A program made the position numbers and the translations under genes. A DNA stretch of 64,000 bases from the NCBI RefSeq assembly GCF_000936425.1, contig NZ_AVFK01000020.1:62001-126000 (forward strand), written 5' to 3'. The stretch's first letter is position 1, and each line of letters starts with the position of its first letter. Below, in pieces: positions 9,036 to 16,065 of the stretch. The DNA is from Skermanella aerolata KACC 11604 (lineage in GTDB: Bacteria; Pseudomonadota; Alphaproteobacteria; Azospirillales; Azospirillaceae). The notes under the pieces are model-generated. The model searched no databases, was not told the origin of the DNA, and saw nothing but the letters and a program-made list of their open reading frames with translations.

Positions 9036-9224
9036 TCAGGCCGACATCTTCAGCAGCGGAAGCTCGTCGATCGAAGCCTGCGCCCTCAGCTTTTCCTGAT
9101 AGGCGTTCCACAGCGGCCGGATCGCATCCAGGCATTCGCTGACGTGGCTGGAGTGGGTCTGCTTAAGCACGCGGTCACGTGCATCGGCGTATTCGGCATG
9201 AATTTGCTCGAACGAGGAAGACAT
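9036..9224 (-). CDS. Small hypothetical protein, 62 residues
   Basis: A 62-residue frame starting MSSSFEQIHAEYADARDRVL, mostly helical and polar, with codon use like its neighbours. It has no signal peptide or membrane segment and no motif I recognise. No clear Shine-Dalgarno sequence precedes it. It sits between two plus-strand genes and is transcribed against them. I rate it as probably real because the translation reads like a compact soluble helical protein, but a chance frame is possible. Confidence 0.45.
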   Translation of the reverse strand: MSSSFEQIHAEYADARDRVLKQTHSSHVSECLDAIRPLWNAYQEKLRAQASIDELPLLKMSA

Positions 9225-9381
9225 GGCAAGTCCAAGGGTCGGTGAAGGATGCCCCAGATCTTGAGCGATACATGTTGATGAGACGTTAATGTCCTTCTAT
9301 CTCTAAAGTATAGGGTGCTGGGAATGCTATGAAATTCGATCCACTTCAGTATCTGGTGTGACCATTTCACTTGGCTAATTT

Positions 9382-9918
9382 ATGGGCAATGCATTGTTTG
9401 AAAGCACACAATCCCGACCCTTGATCCTGACGCTCAGGATGGATCGCGACTCATTTTTCCGGTTCGAGCGGCTGCGGCAGACGCACTTCCCGGCACACCG
9501 GAACTTCATCCCGGCGCACCTGACCCTGTTCCACCACCTGTCGGGAGACGACCCCGGCGCCATCGCGGCCGATATCGCGTCGGTGCTCCGGACCAGGGCG
9601 CCGGTCCGCCTGAATGCGACCGGACTGCGTTTCCTGGGACGGGGAGTGGCCTACACCTTCGACGCTCCGGAACTAAGCGCGCTACGCGGCGAACTTGCGG
9701 CGCGATGGGCGGCCAGCCTGACGCCGCAGGACCGCCAAGCGTTCCGTCCGCATGTGACGGTCCAGAACAAGGCCGATTCGGAGGTGGCGCGGATGCTGAA
9801 GCAGCGTCTCGAAGCGGAGTTCCAGCCCTTCGAGGTGACGGGGGAGGGGCTTCTGCTCTGGCGCTATCTCGGCGGTCCGTGGGAGCCGCTGGGCGACTTT
9901 CCTTTCGGCGGGTCATGA
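9382..9918 (+). CDS. 2'-5' RNA ligase family (2H phosphoesterase) protein
   Basis: A 178-residue 2H phosphoesterase. The two signature histidines occur as AHLTLFHH (His46) and RPHVTVQNK (His124), the HxT motifs of the LigT/2H fold, spaced about 78 residues apart as usual. Members hydrolyse 2',3'-cyclic phosphates in RNA or nucleotides. The C-terminal FEVTGEGLLLWRYLGGPWEPL strand is family-typical. No RNA-repair partner gene lies nearby. The gene stands alone. Confidence 0.85.
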   Translation: MGNALFESTQSRPLILTLRMDRDSFFRFERLRQTHFPAHRNFIPAHLTLFHHLSGDDPGAIAADIASVLRTRAPVRLNATGLRFLGRGVAYTFDAPELSALRGELAARWAASLTPQDRQAFRPHVTVQNKADSEVARMLKQRLEAEFQPFEVTGEGLLLWRYLGGPWEPLGDFPFGGS

Positions 9919-10451
9919 AGCCGGTAGCGGTGAGATCGGTGGGAGGGTGGGGATGCTTATAAGGGACGAAGGGTCCGGCGACGAGGACGCCTTCAGCGAT
10001 CATCTGGACAGCGATCGGCGCTCGGTCTGAATACTTCCGGGTGATTCCGTTCGGTGTGGACATGCCGGCCTAAGGGCTAACCTGCATGCTTCAACGATTT
10101 TGTTTCATGAACGGCCAATACAGTTCTCAATAATCAATCCCGCGACCTATCCGTCATCTCTCATTTGTAATGGATCGCGCCTCTCGGTTGTCGGAGGCTT
10201 AGGCATGGCACACAAGGCAGCTACGGCATCTTTCAAGCTCTTGAGCGGCGGAAAGATCGTGCTTTCATCGTCCATTCGTGTGACCTCAAGTTCGCGTTCG
10301 TGTCTGCACGCGCAAACCCAAGTCATCCATATACATGGCCTTGATATCGACGGCACCGACCAGTATCGAACGTGGCACCCATTCCCCTACGCGAGGAACA
10401 AACCTCCCTTTCGCTGTTGATAACTTCAAACAGCAGAGGGGAGGTCGGAAG
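9919..10451. other. 533-base stretch without a supported gene
   Basis: Between the 2H phosphoesterase and the peptidoglycan-binding protein. A minus-strand frame starting at an ATG near 10275 and ending near 10147 would encode about 42 residues (MDDESTIFPPLKSLKDAVAA...), but it lacks a clear ribosome-binding site. Composition drops toward AT in 10080-10330. I see no hairpin with a T tract and no tRNA. Confidence 0.5.
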
Positions 10452-11051
10452 ATGGGGAATTTCAGGATAGCGGCGATCGCGGCGGCGGCGGGCTTGTTGC
10501 TGGCGCCGGCGTTCGATGGCCGTGAGGCGCAGGCGCAGGCGCAGACGCAGACTCAGGCACAGGCGCCGGTCAGCTACGTTCAGCCGCTTTCACCACAGGC
10601 CCAGAAGGAAGTTCAGCGGCAATTGAAGGAACTCGGCGTCTATTCCGGCGCCGTCGACGGCATCTGGGGGCGCGACAGCCAGGAAGCGCTGGAGCGGTTC
10701 CAGCAGACGCGGGGGCTTCAGGTCACCAGCAACCTCAACCAGGCGACGCTGGCGACCATGGGGCTGAAGCCGGCGGAGTTGCTGTCGCTCGGCGACCAGA
10801 CTGGAGCCATGGCCGGGCGCGACGTGCAGGGCAGGGCTCTGAAGCCGGAGGCCGTCCGCACCATCCAGGGCCGGCTGAAGCAGCTTGGGCTTTATGCGGG
10901 CGATGCGGACGGCATCTGGGGCGACAGCACCCAGGCGGCGCTCGAACGGTTCCAGCGCGACCGGGGGCTTCAGGCGAGCGGCCGTCTGGACCCCAATACG
11001 CTGACGACCATGGGCCTGGACAGCAACGTCGTGCTGGCCCAGACCCGGTAG
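10452..11051 (+). CDS. Secreted protein with two peptidoglycan-binding domains
   Basis: A 199-residue exported protein. A signal peptide (MGNFRIAAIAAAAGLLLAPA) is followed by an Ala/Gln-rich linker. Two PG_binding_1 domains then occupy roughly residues 48-110 and 130-190, each with the repeated pattern Q..L..LG.Y.G..DGIWG..(S/T)Q.ALE.FQ..RGLQ. Such domains hold proteins on the cell wall. There is no catalytic module, so it may be a structural or adaptor protein. ATG 10452 has GAGGTCGGAAG just upstream and gives a proper signal peptide; longer in-frame extensions do not. Confidence 0.85.
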   Translation: MGNFRIAAIAAAAGLLLAPAFDGREAQAQAQTQTQAQAPVSYVQPLSPQAQKEVQRQLKELGVYSGAVDGIWGRDSQEALERFQQTRGLQVTSNLNQATLATMGLKPAELLSLGDQTGAMAGRDVQGRALKPEAVRTIQGRLKQLGLYAGDADGIWGDSTQAALERFQRDRGLQASGRLDPNTLTTMGLDSNVVLAQTR

Positions 11052-11093
11052 TTTCCAAGTAAAGTCGTCAAGTAGGATGGCGGGCGGCTGGGT

Positions 11094-11852
11094 TCAGCCG
11101 CGTCCGATGAACGGCATCTTGGTCGCCATCACGGTGATGAACTGGACATTGGCGTCCAGCGGCAGGCTCGCCATGTAGACGACGGAACTCGCGACGTGGC
11201 GCGGGTCCATCCTCGGCTCCGGCTTGATGGACCCGTCAGCCTGCATCACGCCTTCCGTCATCCGCTGGGTCATGTCGGTCGCGGCGTTGCCGATGTCGAT
11301 CTGACCGCAGGCGATGTCGTATTTACGCCCGTCAAGCGACGCCGATTTCGTCAGCCCGGTGATCGCGTGCTTGGTCGCCGTATAGGGGGCCGAGTTCGGC
11401 CGGGGCGACGTGGCGGAGATCGAGCCGTTGTTGATGATCCTGCCGCCGCGCGGGTTCTGGTCCTTCATGATGCGGAAGGCTTCCTGGGTGCACAGGAACG
11501 CTCCCGTCAGGTTGACGTCGACGACAGTCTTCCACTGATCGTAGGTCAGATCTTCCAGCGGAATCGCCGGAGCGCCGCTGCCGGCGTTGTTGAACAACAC
11601 GTCCAGCCGGCCGAACTTTTCCTTCGTCTTCGCGAACAGCGCCTTGACCGAGTCGGGATCGCCGATATCCGTCGGCACCGCCAGCGTCGGCCGCCCGAAG
11701 GATTGCCCCTGCGACGCTGTCTCATTCAGCGCATCCTGCCGGCGTCCCGCCAGGACGACGGCGTACCCCGCCTCCATCAGCGCCAGCGCCACGCTTCTGC
11801 CGATGCCGGAACCGGCGCCGGTGACCAGTGCAATCTTCTCGTTGGAAGCCAT
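11094..11852 (-). CDS. Short-chain dehydrogenase/reductase
   Basis: A 252-residue classical SDR, NAD(P)(H)-dependent. The cofactor motif is TGAGSGIG near residue 12, the NNAG motif follows, and the catalytic Ser (NNGSISA) and Tyr/Lys (YTATKHA) are present. Substrate is unknown. The start at 11852 gives the usual short lead [12 protein letters not shown] and has a G-rich ribosome-binding site; the frame stays open another 447 bases upstream, but that extension is unlike any SDR. It is divergent from the small gene at 12048. Confidence 0.9.
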   Translation of the reverse strand: MASNEKIALVTGAGSGIGRSVALALMEAGYAVVLAGRRQDALNETASQGQSFGRPTLAVPTDIGDPDSVKALFAKTKEKFGRLDVLFNNAGSGAPAIPLEDLTYDQWKTVVDVNLTGAFLCTQEAFRIMKDQNPRGGRIINNGSISATSPRPNSAPYTATKHAITGLTKSASLDGRKYDIACGQIDIGNAATDMTQRMTEGVMQADGSIKPEPRMDPRHVASSVVYMASLPLDANVQFITVMATKMPFIGRG

Positions 11853-12047
11853 ATTCTTCAAGTCCCCCCATATGCTTCGGGCTTCATGGAGCCCTTCATC
11901 AAGCATGCTACACCAGGGTTGGCAACCTTGACAGGCGGGGGAACCGGAATGCCGGATGAGTGTAAAAGACGGTGTTCGAGATAACTTGACCGTCAAATCC
12001 GATAGGGGTAAGTTTGCCGGATTGGTTTTTCCTACTTGGTCGGTGCC

Positions 12048-12317
12048 ATGTCCCCCAGTACCGCTGCGGCGAAGAACGTTGCCAGGCCTGATCCCGTTTC
12101 CGTCTTCGATTTTTCGGACGACCCGGAGCAACAGGCGTATGAGCAGCGCGCGGCTGCGGCATTCGCGGCGGCATTGCCCGAGATCCTCGCTCTCTATGAT
12201 TCCGATCCGGAAGTGGCAATGGAGAAGTCCATGGTTGCCGCTCTCAGGCGAACGGTCGAGTATGCGGAACGGACGCGAATTCAAGCAGAGGAGAAGCAAA
12301 CCGTAGCGGCTGAGTGA
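12048..12317 (+). CDS. Small acidic/helical hypothetical protein, 89 residues
   Basis: Starts [20 protein letters not shown], then a helical, Ala/Glu-rich body with [19 protein letters not shown] and a C-terminal helix. No transmembrane segment or signal peptide. I do not recognise a family. The ATG at 12048 is preferred over an in-frame TTG four codons earlier. It is divergent from the SDR and followed by a tRNA-shaped remnant on the other strand. Confidence 0.55.
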   Translation: MSPSTAAAKNVARPDPVSVFDFSDDPEQQAYEQRAAAAFAAALPEILALYDSDPEVAMEKSMVAALRRTVEYAERTRIQAEEKQTVAAE

Positions 12318-12331
12318 GCGGTTTCGTTCCT

Positions 12332-12417
12332 GAAGCCCATGATTTGCCGCTATGAAACGCTGTCAAAAGCCTGAGAGGGTCGACTCTTTTAACCGAACAA
12401 GCTGAGCTAAGGGCTTC
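12332..12417 (-). other. tRNA-shaped sequence, probably a decayed tRNA gene
   Basis: On the minus strand GAAGCCC (12417-12411) and GGGCTTC (12338-12332) form a perfect 7-bp stem 86 bases apart end to end, a tRNA-like size with a long variable arm. Directly inside is TTAGCTCAGC and a GAGT, a near-standard D arm. No paired anticodon stem and no TTCRA T-loop are present, and no CCA follows, so it is not a working tRNA. Confidence 0.3.
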
Positions 12418-12463
12418 TGGACATGATCCAGGTTCGCCCCTGGTGGCATTACTGAGGTACACC

Positions 12464-12670
12464 ATGGCGCTTGGCGGAGACGTGCTTGATAACAAGTACG
12501 AGCAAATCCTGCGGCCAGCTTATGATGCTGCATTCCGAATTTCCTACCCGATCACCGACCCCGCCAAGAGTAAGATGTTCGATGATCTGATGAAATGCTT
12601 TCATTGCGAGCTAATAGATTTTTCCAATATTCCAACAGTTAAATATCATAAAAATTTAAGAGATTTTTGA
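12464..12670 (+). CDS. Hypothetical 68-residue frame, possibly the 5' part of a broken gene
   Basis: ATG 12464 has GAGG seven bases upstream. The product starts MALGGDVLDNKYEQILRPAY and ends ..NLRDF at a TGA (12668-12670). The next frame, at 12695, is in the same phase with nothing but this TGA between them, so the two may once have been a single gene of about 246 codons. Base composition is lower in G+C than the surroundings. No domain recognised. Confidence 0.35.
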   Translation: MALGGDVLDNKYEQILRPAYDAAFRISYPITDPAKSKMFDDLMKCFHCELIDFSNIPTVKYHKNLRDF

Positions 12671-12694
12671 GAGGGACTTGGAAGTCCTGCACTG

Positions 12695-13204
12695 ATGGTT
12701 TGTGCATTTATTTTTCCGATCATGTCAGCTTACCATGTTGCTCCGGCTCTACTGAGAGCCTGGAATGCTCACCGACCGTCAGCGGAAAAACGGCTCAGAA
12801 GTATCGGCGTATCCAAGATCCCTAACCAAGCCGTGGAGATTTTTGTACTTCGTGCTTTCCTGGAATTATTGAAGTGGAAGTGGGCAGAGTTCAGTTCGTT
12901 TGAGGGTCCCGAAATGCCACGGGATGAAGTGGAAGCTAAGGAGCATGACGATAACCTGCGCGCTCTCGAGCTGATGCTTGTTCAAAGGGATGTCTGCATG
13001 AACGAGGCCGATCAGTTAGCTTCCCAACTCATCGGCGTCCAGCGGTATTCCGAAGCGGGTCTGTCCAGCGAAGGCCGGCGCCTCTTCAATGCCATCAGGA
13101 TGGTGGTTCAGTTTCCCGACGACGGAAGGCACTGCGAAAACCTAGCCCATCTGGTCAAGGGTTATACGAATTATCTGATCAGGCTGCGCATGGGAAAGGC
13201 TTGA
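12695..13204 (+). CDS. Hypothetical protein, 169 residues or less
   Basis: A helical, cytosolic-looking protein with VEIFVLRAFLELLKWKWAEF and a charged middle (PRDEVEAKEHDDNLRALELM). No motif I can name. Start is uncertain: ATG 12695 lacks a close Shine-Dalgarno (GAGAGGGA is about 19 bases away), and ATG 12722 is an alternative. It is in phase with the frame ending at 12670, so it may be the 3' part of a gene broken by a TGA. It is followed after 158 bases by the TerC gene. Confidence 0.5.
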   Translation: MVCAFIFPIMSAYHVAPALLRAWNAHRPSAEKRLRSIGVSKIPNQAVEIFVLRAFLELLKWKWAEFSSFEGPEMPRDEVEAKEHDDNLRALELMLVQRDVCMNEADQLASQLIGVQRYSEAGLSSEGRRLFNAIRMVVQFPDDGRHCENLAHLVKGYTNYLIRLRMGKA

Positions 13205-13262
13205 ACAACCTGTCGCCACCATCTTGACATGAAGCTTCTCGGCCCCAACTAAGCGCGGATAA

Positions 13263-13301
13263 CCCGAATCCGGGCCCCTCTGGTAGGTGGGTCGCCACCT
13301 A
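13263..13301 (+). other. Two small hairpins in the terC leader
   Basis: CCCGAATCCGGG (13263-13274) and TAGGTGG (13284-13290) pairing with CCACCTA (13295-13301) lie 60-100 bases before terC. TerC/Alx genes are often controlled by the yybP-ykoY manganese riboswitch, but its GGGGAGTAGC core is not visible here, so I do not call a riboswitch. Confidence 0.35.
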
Positions 13302-13362
13302 TGATGTCGGATTCCTTCACCTGCTCTTGCGCCGACGGGCGTGACCGCATTTGGAGGGCCCG

Positions 13363-14355
13363 ATGGAAACATCGCCCTTAATCTGGATAGGCTTCAACGC
13401 CTTTATCCTGGTACTGCTCGCGTTCGACCTGGGCGTGTTCAACCGCCGTCCCCGTCAGATCACCGTTCGCGAAGCGCTGATCGCCAGCGCCTGCTACATC
13501 ACTATCGCCTTCACCTTCAATGCCGGTATCTACTGGTTCATGGGGATGGAGAAAGGCCTGGAGTTCACGACCGGCTATCTGATCGAATGGAGCCTGTCGG
13601 TAGACAACATCTTCGTCATGGCCATGATCTTCGGCCATTTCGCGGTTCCGCCGGCCTTTCAGCACCGCGTCCTGTTCTGGGGAATCCTTGGCGCCCTGGT
13701 GATGCGCGCTATCCTGATCTTCGCCGGTACCGCCCTGATCCACGAGTTCCACTGGACCATCTACATCTTCGGCGCGTTCCTGCTGTTCACCGGCATCAAG
13801 ATGATGCTGGCGTCCGACGAGGAACCCGATCTGGAGAACAACCGCATCATGCGGTTCGTGCGCAAGCGCGTGAAGATGACCGACACGTATGAAGGCACCA
13901 AGTTCTTCGTTCGCCGCAACGGCGTCCTGCTGGCGACGCCGATGCTGCTGGTGCTGATCATGATCGAGGCGACCGACCTGATGTTCGCTCTCGACAGCGT
14001 GCCCGCGATCTTTGCCGTAACTGACGATCCCTTCATCGTCTACACGTCCAACGTCTTCGCGATCCTTGGCCTGCGTTCGCTTTACTTCGCGCTCGCCGGC
14101 ATCATTCATCGTTTCAGCTATTTGAAATACGGTTTGTCCCTGGTCCTGGTCTTTATCGGCACCAAGATGATCCTGATCGATATCTGGAAGGTGCCGACGG
14201 CGCTGGCATTGGGCGTCACCGCGACCCTGATCGGCGGCTCCATCGTCCTGTCGCTGATCAAGACCCGGAACGATCCGCCTCTGCCCGATCCGGCTCATGA
14301 GTCCGAGGGCAAGCCCCGGGTCTACTCCCAGCCGCAGCCGGGTATCGCCGAGTAA
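13363..14355 (+). CDS. TerC/Alx family membrane protein
   Basis: A 330-residue integral membrane protein of the TerC family, implicated in Mn2+ export and metal loading of exported enzymes. About eight to nine membrane helices are readable, including the conserved SLSVDNIFVMAMIF segment with its acidic intramembrane Asp and the matching IEATDLMFALDSVPAIFAVT. The order of these two acidic motifs is diagnostic. The C-terminus is a short cytosolic tail. ATG 13363 has GGAGG immediately upstream, favoured over a TTG at 13351. Convergent with a CorC/CNNM-type gene, itself a predicted cation-transport protein. Confidence 0.92.
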   Translation: METSPLIWIGFNAFILVLLAFDLGVFNRRPRQITVREALIASACYITIAFTFNAGIYWFMGMEKGLEFTTGYLIEWSLSVDNIFVMAMIFGHFAVPPAFQHRVLFWGILGALVMRAILIFAGTALIHEFHWTIYIFGAFLLFTGIKMMLASDEEPDLENNRIMRFVRKRVKMTDTYEGTKFFVRRNGVLLATPMLLVLIMIEATDLMFALDSVPAIFAVTDDPFIVYTSNVFAILGLRSLYFALAGIIHRFSYLKYGLSLVLVFIGTKMILIDIWKVPTALALGVTATLIGGSIVLSLIKTRNDPPLPDPAHESEGKPRVYSQPQPGIAE

Positions 14356-14376
14356 CCGGCGATACCGGTCCCCCGC

Positions 14377-15687
14377 CTAGGCCGCATCCTCGTTCACGGC
14401 CTGGGCGCGCGGGATCACCAGGACCTTGTCGATCCGCCGTCCGTCCATATCGACCACTTCGAACCGCGTGCCATCGCGCTCGAAGCTTTCGCCGGCGGTC
14501 GGGATGTGCCCGATGTGGCGCAGGACGAAGCCGGCGACGGTGTGGAAATCGCCGTCGTCGCGCAGCCCGCGCATTCCGAACTGGCTCTCGAACTCGTCGA
14601 CCGGCATCGACCCGTTGACCAGCCATGACCCGTCGTCACGCTGGACCGCCGCCTGTTCGGCGATCTCGCCGGGGTCCGGCATGTCGCCGGCGATGGATTC
14701 CATCACGTCGGTCAGCGTCACGATCCCCTCGACGCTGCCGTATTCGTCCACCGCCACCGCCATGTGCAGGCCGGTCCGCTTCATCAGGTCCAGCAGCTTC
14801 AGGATCGGCGTCGCGTCGTGGACGACCATCGGCTTGACGGCGACCGCTTCCAGGTTCAGCGGCTTGCCCTGAAAGCCGAAGCTCAGCAGGTCCTTGTTCT
14901 GGACGATACCGACCAACTCGTCCAACTCGCCCCGGCAGACCGGAAAGCGCGAATGGCCCGATGTCTGGATCTCGGTGATCACCGCTTCCGGCTTGTCGTG
15001 GACGTCCAGCCAGACCACGTCGGGCCGGGGCGTCATGATCGCGCGCACCGTCCGGTCCGCCAGTCGCAGCACCCCGTCGATCATCTCCTTCTCGCGCGGG
15101 TCGAACACACCGGCCTGGGTGCCTTCCGTGATCATGGAGCGCACCTCTTCCTCCGTCACCGTCGCCTCGCGCTCGCCGTGCAGGCCCAGCAGGCGCAGCA
15201 GCGCGTCGGTCGAAGCGCCCAGCAGCCAGACGAAGGGGGCTGCCACCCGCGACAGCAGGCTCATCGGCCGGGCGATCAGGCTGGCCGTCCGCTCCGGGTT
15301 CTTCAGCGCGATGCGCTTCGGGATCAACTCGCCGATCACGATCGACGAATAGGTGATGATTACCAGCACGCTGCCGACGCCGACGATCCGTCCATAGGCT
15401 TCCAGACCCGGGATCGTGATCAGCCAACTGCCCAGCCGGTCGCCCAGGGTGGCGCCGCCATAGGCGCCCGCGACCACGCCGACCATCGTGATGCCGATCT
15501 GCACCGTCGACAGGAAGCGGCTGGGATCGTCGATCAGCCGCAGGGCGGTGCGGGCTCCGTGAACCCCCTCGTCGGCCATGTGCTGAAGGCGGGACTTGCG
15601 GGAGGATACGACCGCCAGTTCGGACATCGCGAACACCCCGTTTAACAGGGTAAGGGCGACGATGATGGCGATTTCAAAGACGAGCAT
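14377..15687 (-). CDS. Hemolysin C/CorC family protein (CNNM + CBS pair + CorC_HlyC)
   Basis: A 436-residue membrane protein. Residues 1-195 form the CNNM (DUF21) membrane domain, with LTLLNGVFAMSELAVVSSRK at the start and GELIPKRIALKNPE. Two CBS motifs follow (about residues 215-335: RAIMTPRPDVVWLD and KPMVVHDATPILKLLDLM). A C-terminal CorC_HlyC domain (about 350-425) ends the protein. The family takes part in Mg2+/Co2+ homeostasis. The gene converges on terC with a 21-base gap, and the two cation-transport genes may be functionally linked. Confidence 0.9.
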   Translation of the reverse strand: MLVFEIAIIVALTLLNGVFAMSELAVVSSRKSRLQHMADEGVHGARTALRLIDDPSRFLSTVQIGITMVGVVAGAYGGATLGDRLGSWLITIPGLEAYGRIVGVGSVLVIITYSSIVIGELIPKRIALKNPERTASLIARPMSLLSRVAAPFVWLLGASTDALLRLLGLHGEREATVTEEEVRSMITEGTQAGVFDPREKEMIDGVLRLADRTVRAIMTPRPDVVWLDVHDKPEAVITEIQTSGHSRFPVCRGELDELVGIVQNKDLLSFGFQGKPLNLEAVAVKPMVVHDATPILKLLDLMKRTGLHMAVAVDEYGSVEGIVTLTDVMESIAGDMPDPGEIAEQAAVQRDDGSWLVNGSMPVDEFESQFGMRGLRDDGDFHTVAGFVLRHIGHIPTAGESFERDGTRFEVVDMDGRRIDKVLVIPRAQAVNEDAA

Positions 15688-16065
15688 GGATTAGGGGTTC
15701 CGGATAGGGGATCGGGCAGCGAGCGGCATGGATCGGCGGCATGGCCGGCGGCCGGGGGCCGACGCCAGGAGCGGTTCCATCGACAGGCGCCCCATCAACA
15801 GGCCGGGATGCCGCGAAGGCACGGCCGGAGGGGCAGGGTCGGGTGGATCGGAACTGCTGCTCATTCGATCTCCGGCCGGATAGGCGCGGAGGAACTCCAT
15901 CGTCGCTGCTGCTCATGCCATAATGTGCGATGCCGTCCGATACGGCAAGCATCCATCCCCTGAGCATCGGGGACGGGATGGTCGGCCTGCCAACCAGTTC
16001 GATTGGAAACTAGTTGTTGGGTAAAGGATTAAAGGGCTATGGTCGCGCCGTAATCACACAGTTGC
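15688..16065. other. 378-base gap between divergent genes, nothing firm
   Basis: Lies between the divergent CorC-type gene and the large hybrid kinase. The left part is very G+C-rich with GGCCGGCGGCC-like runs. Frames here on both strands are rich in Arg/Pro and read as chance. No promoter near consensus and no hairpin with a T run was seen. Confidence 0.5.

Noticed and set aside
13205-13362. yybP-ykoY manganese riboswitch before terC
   Set aside because: The GGGGAGTAGC and GTCAAC core sequences are not visible. Only small hairpins are present.
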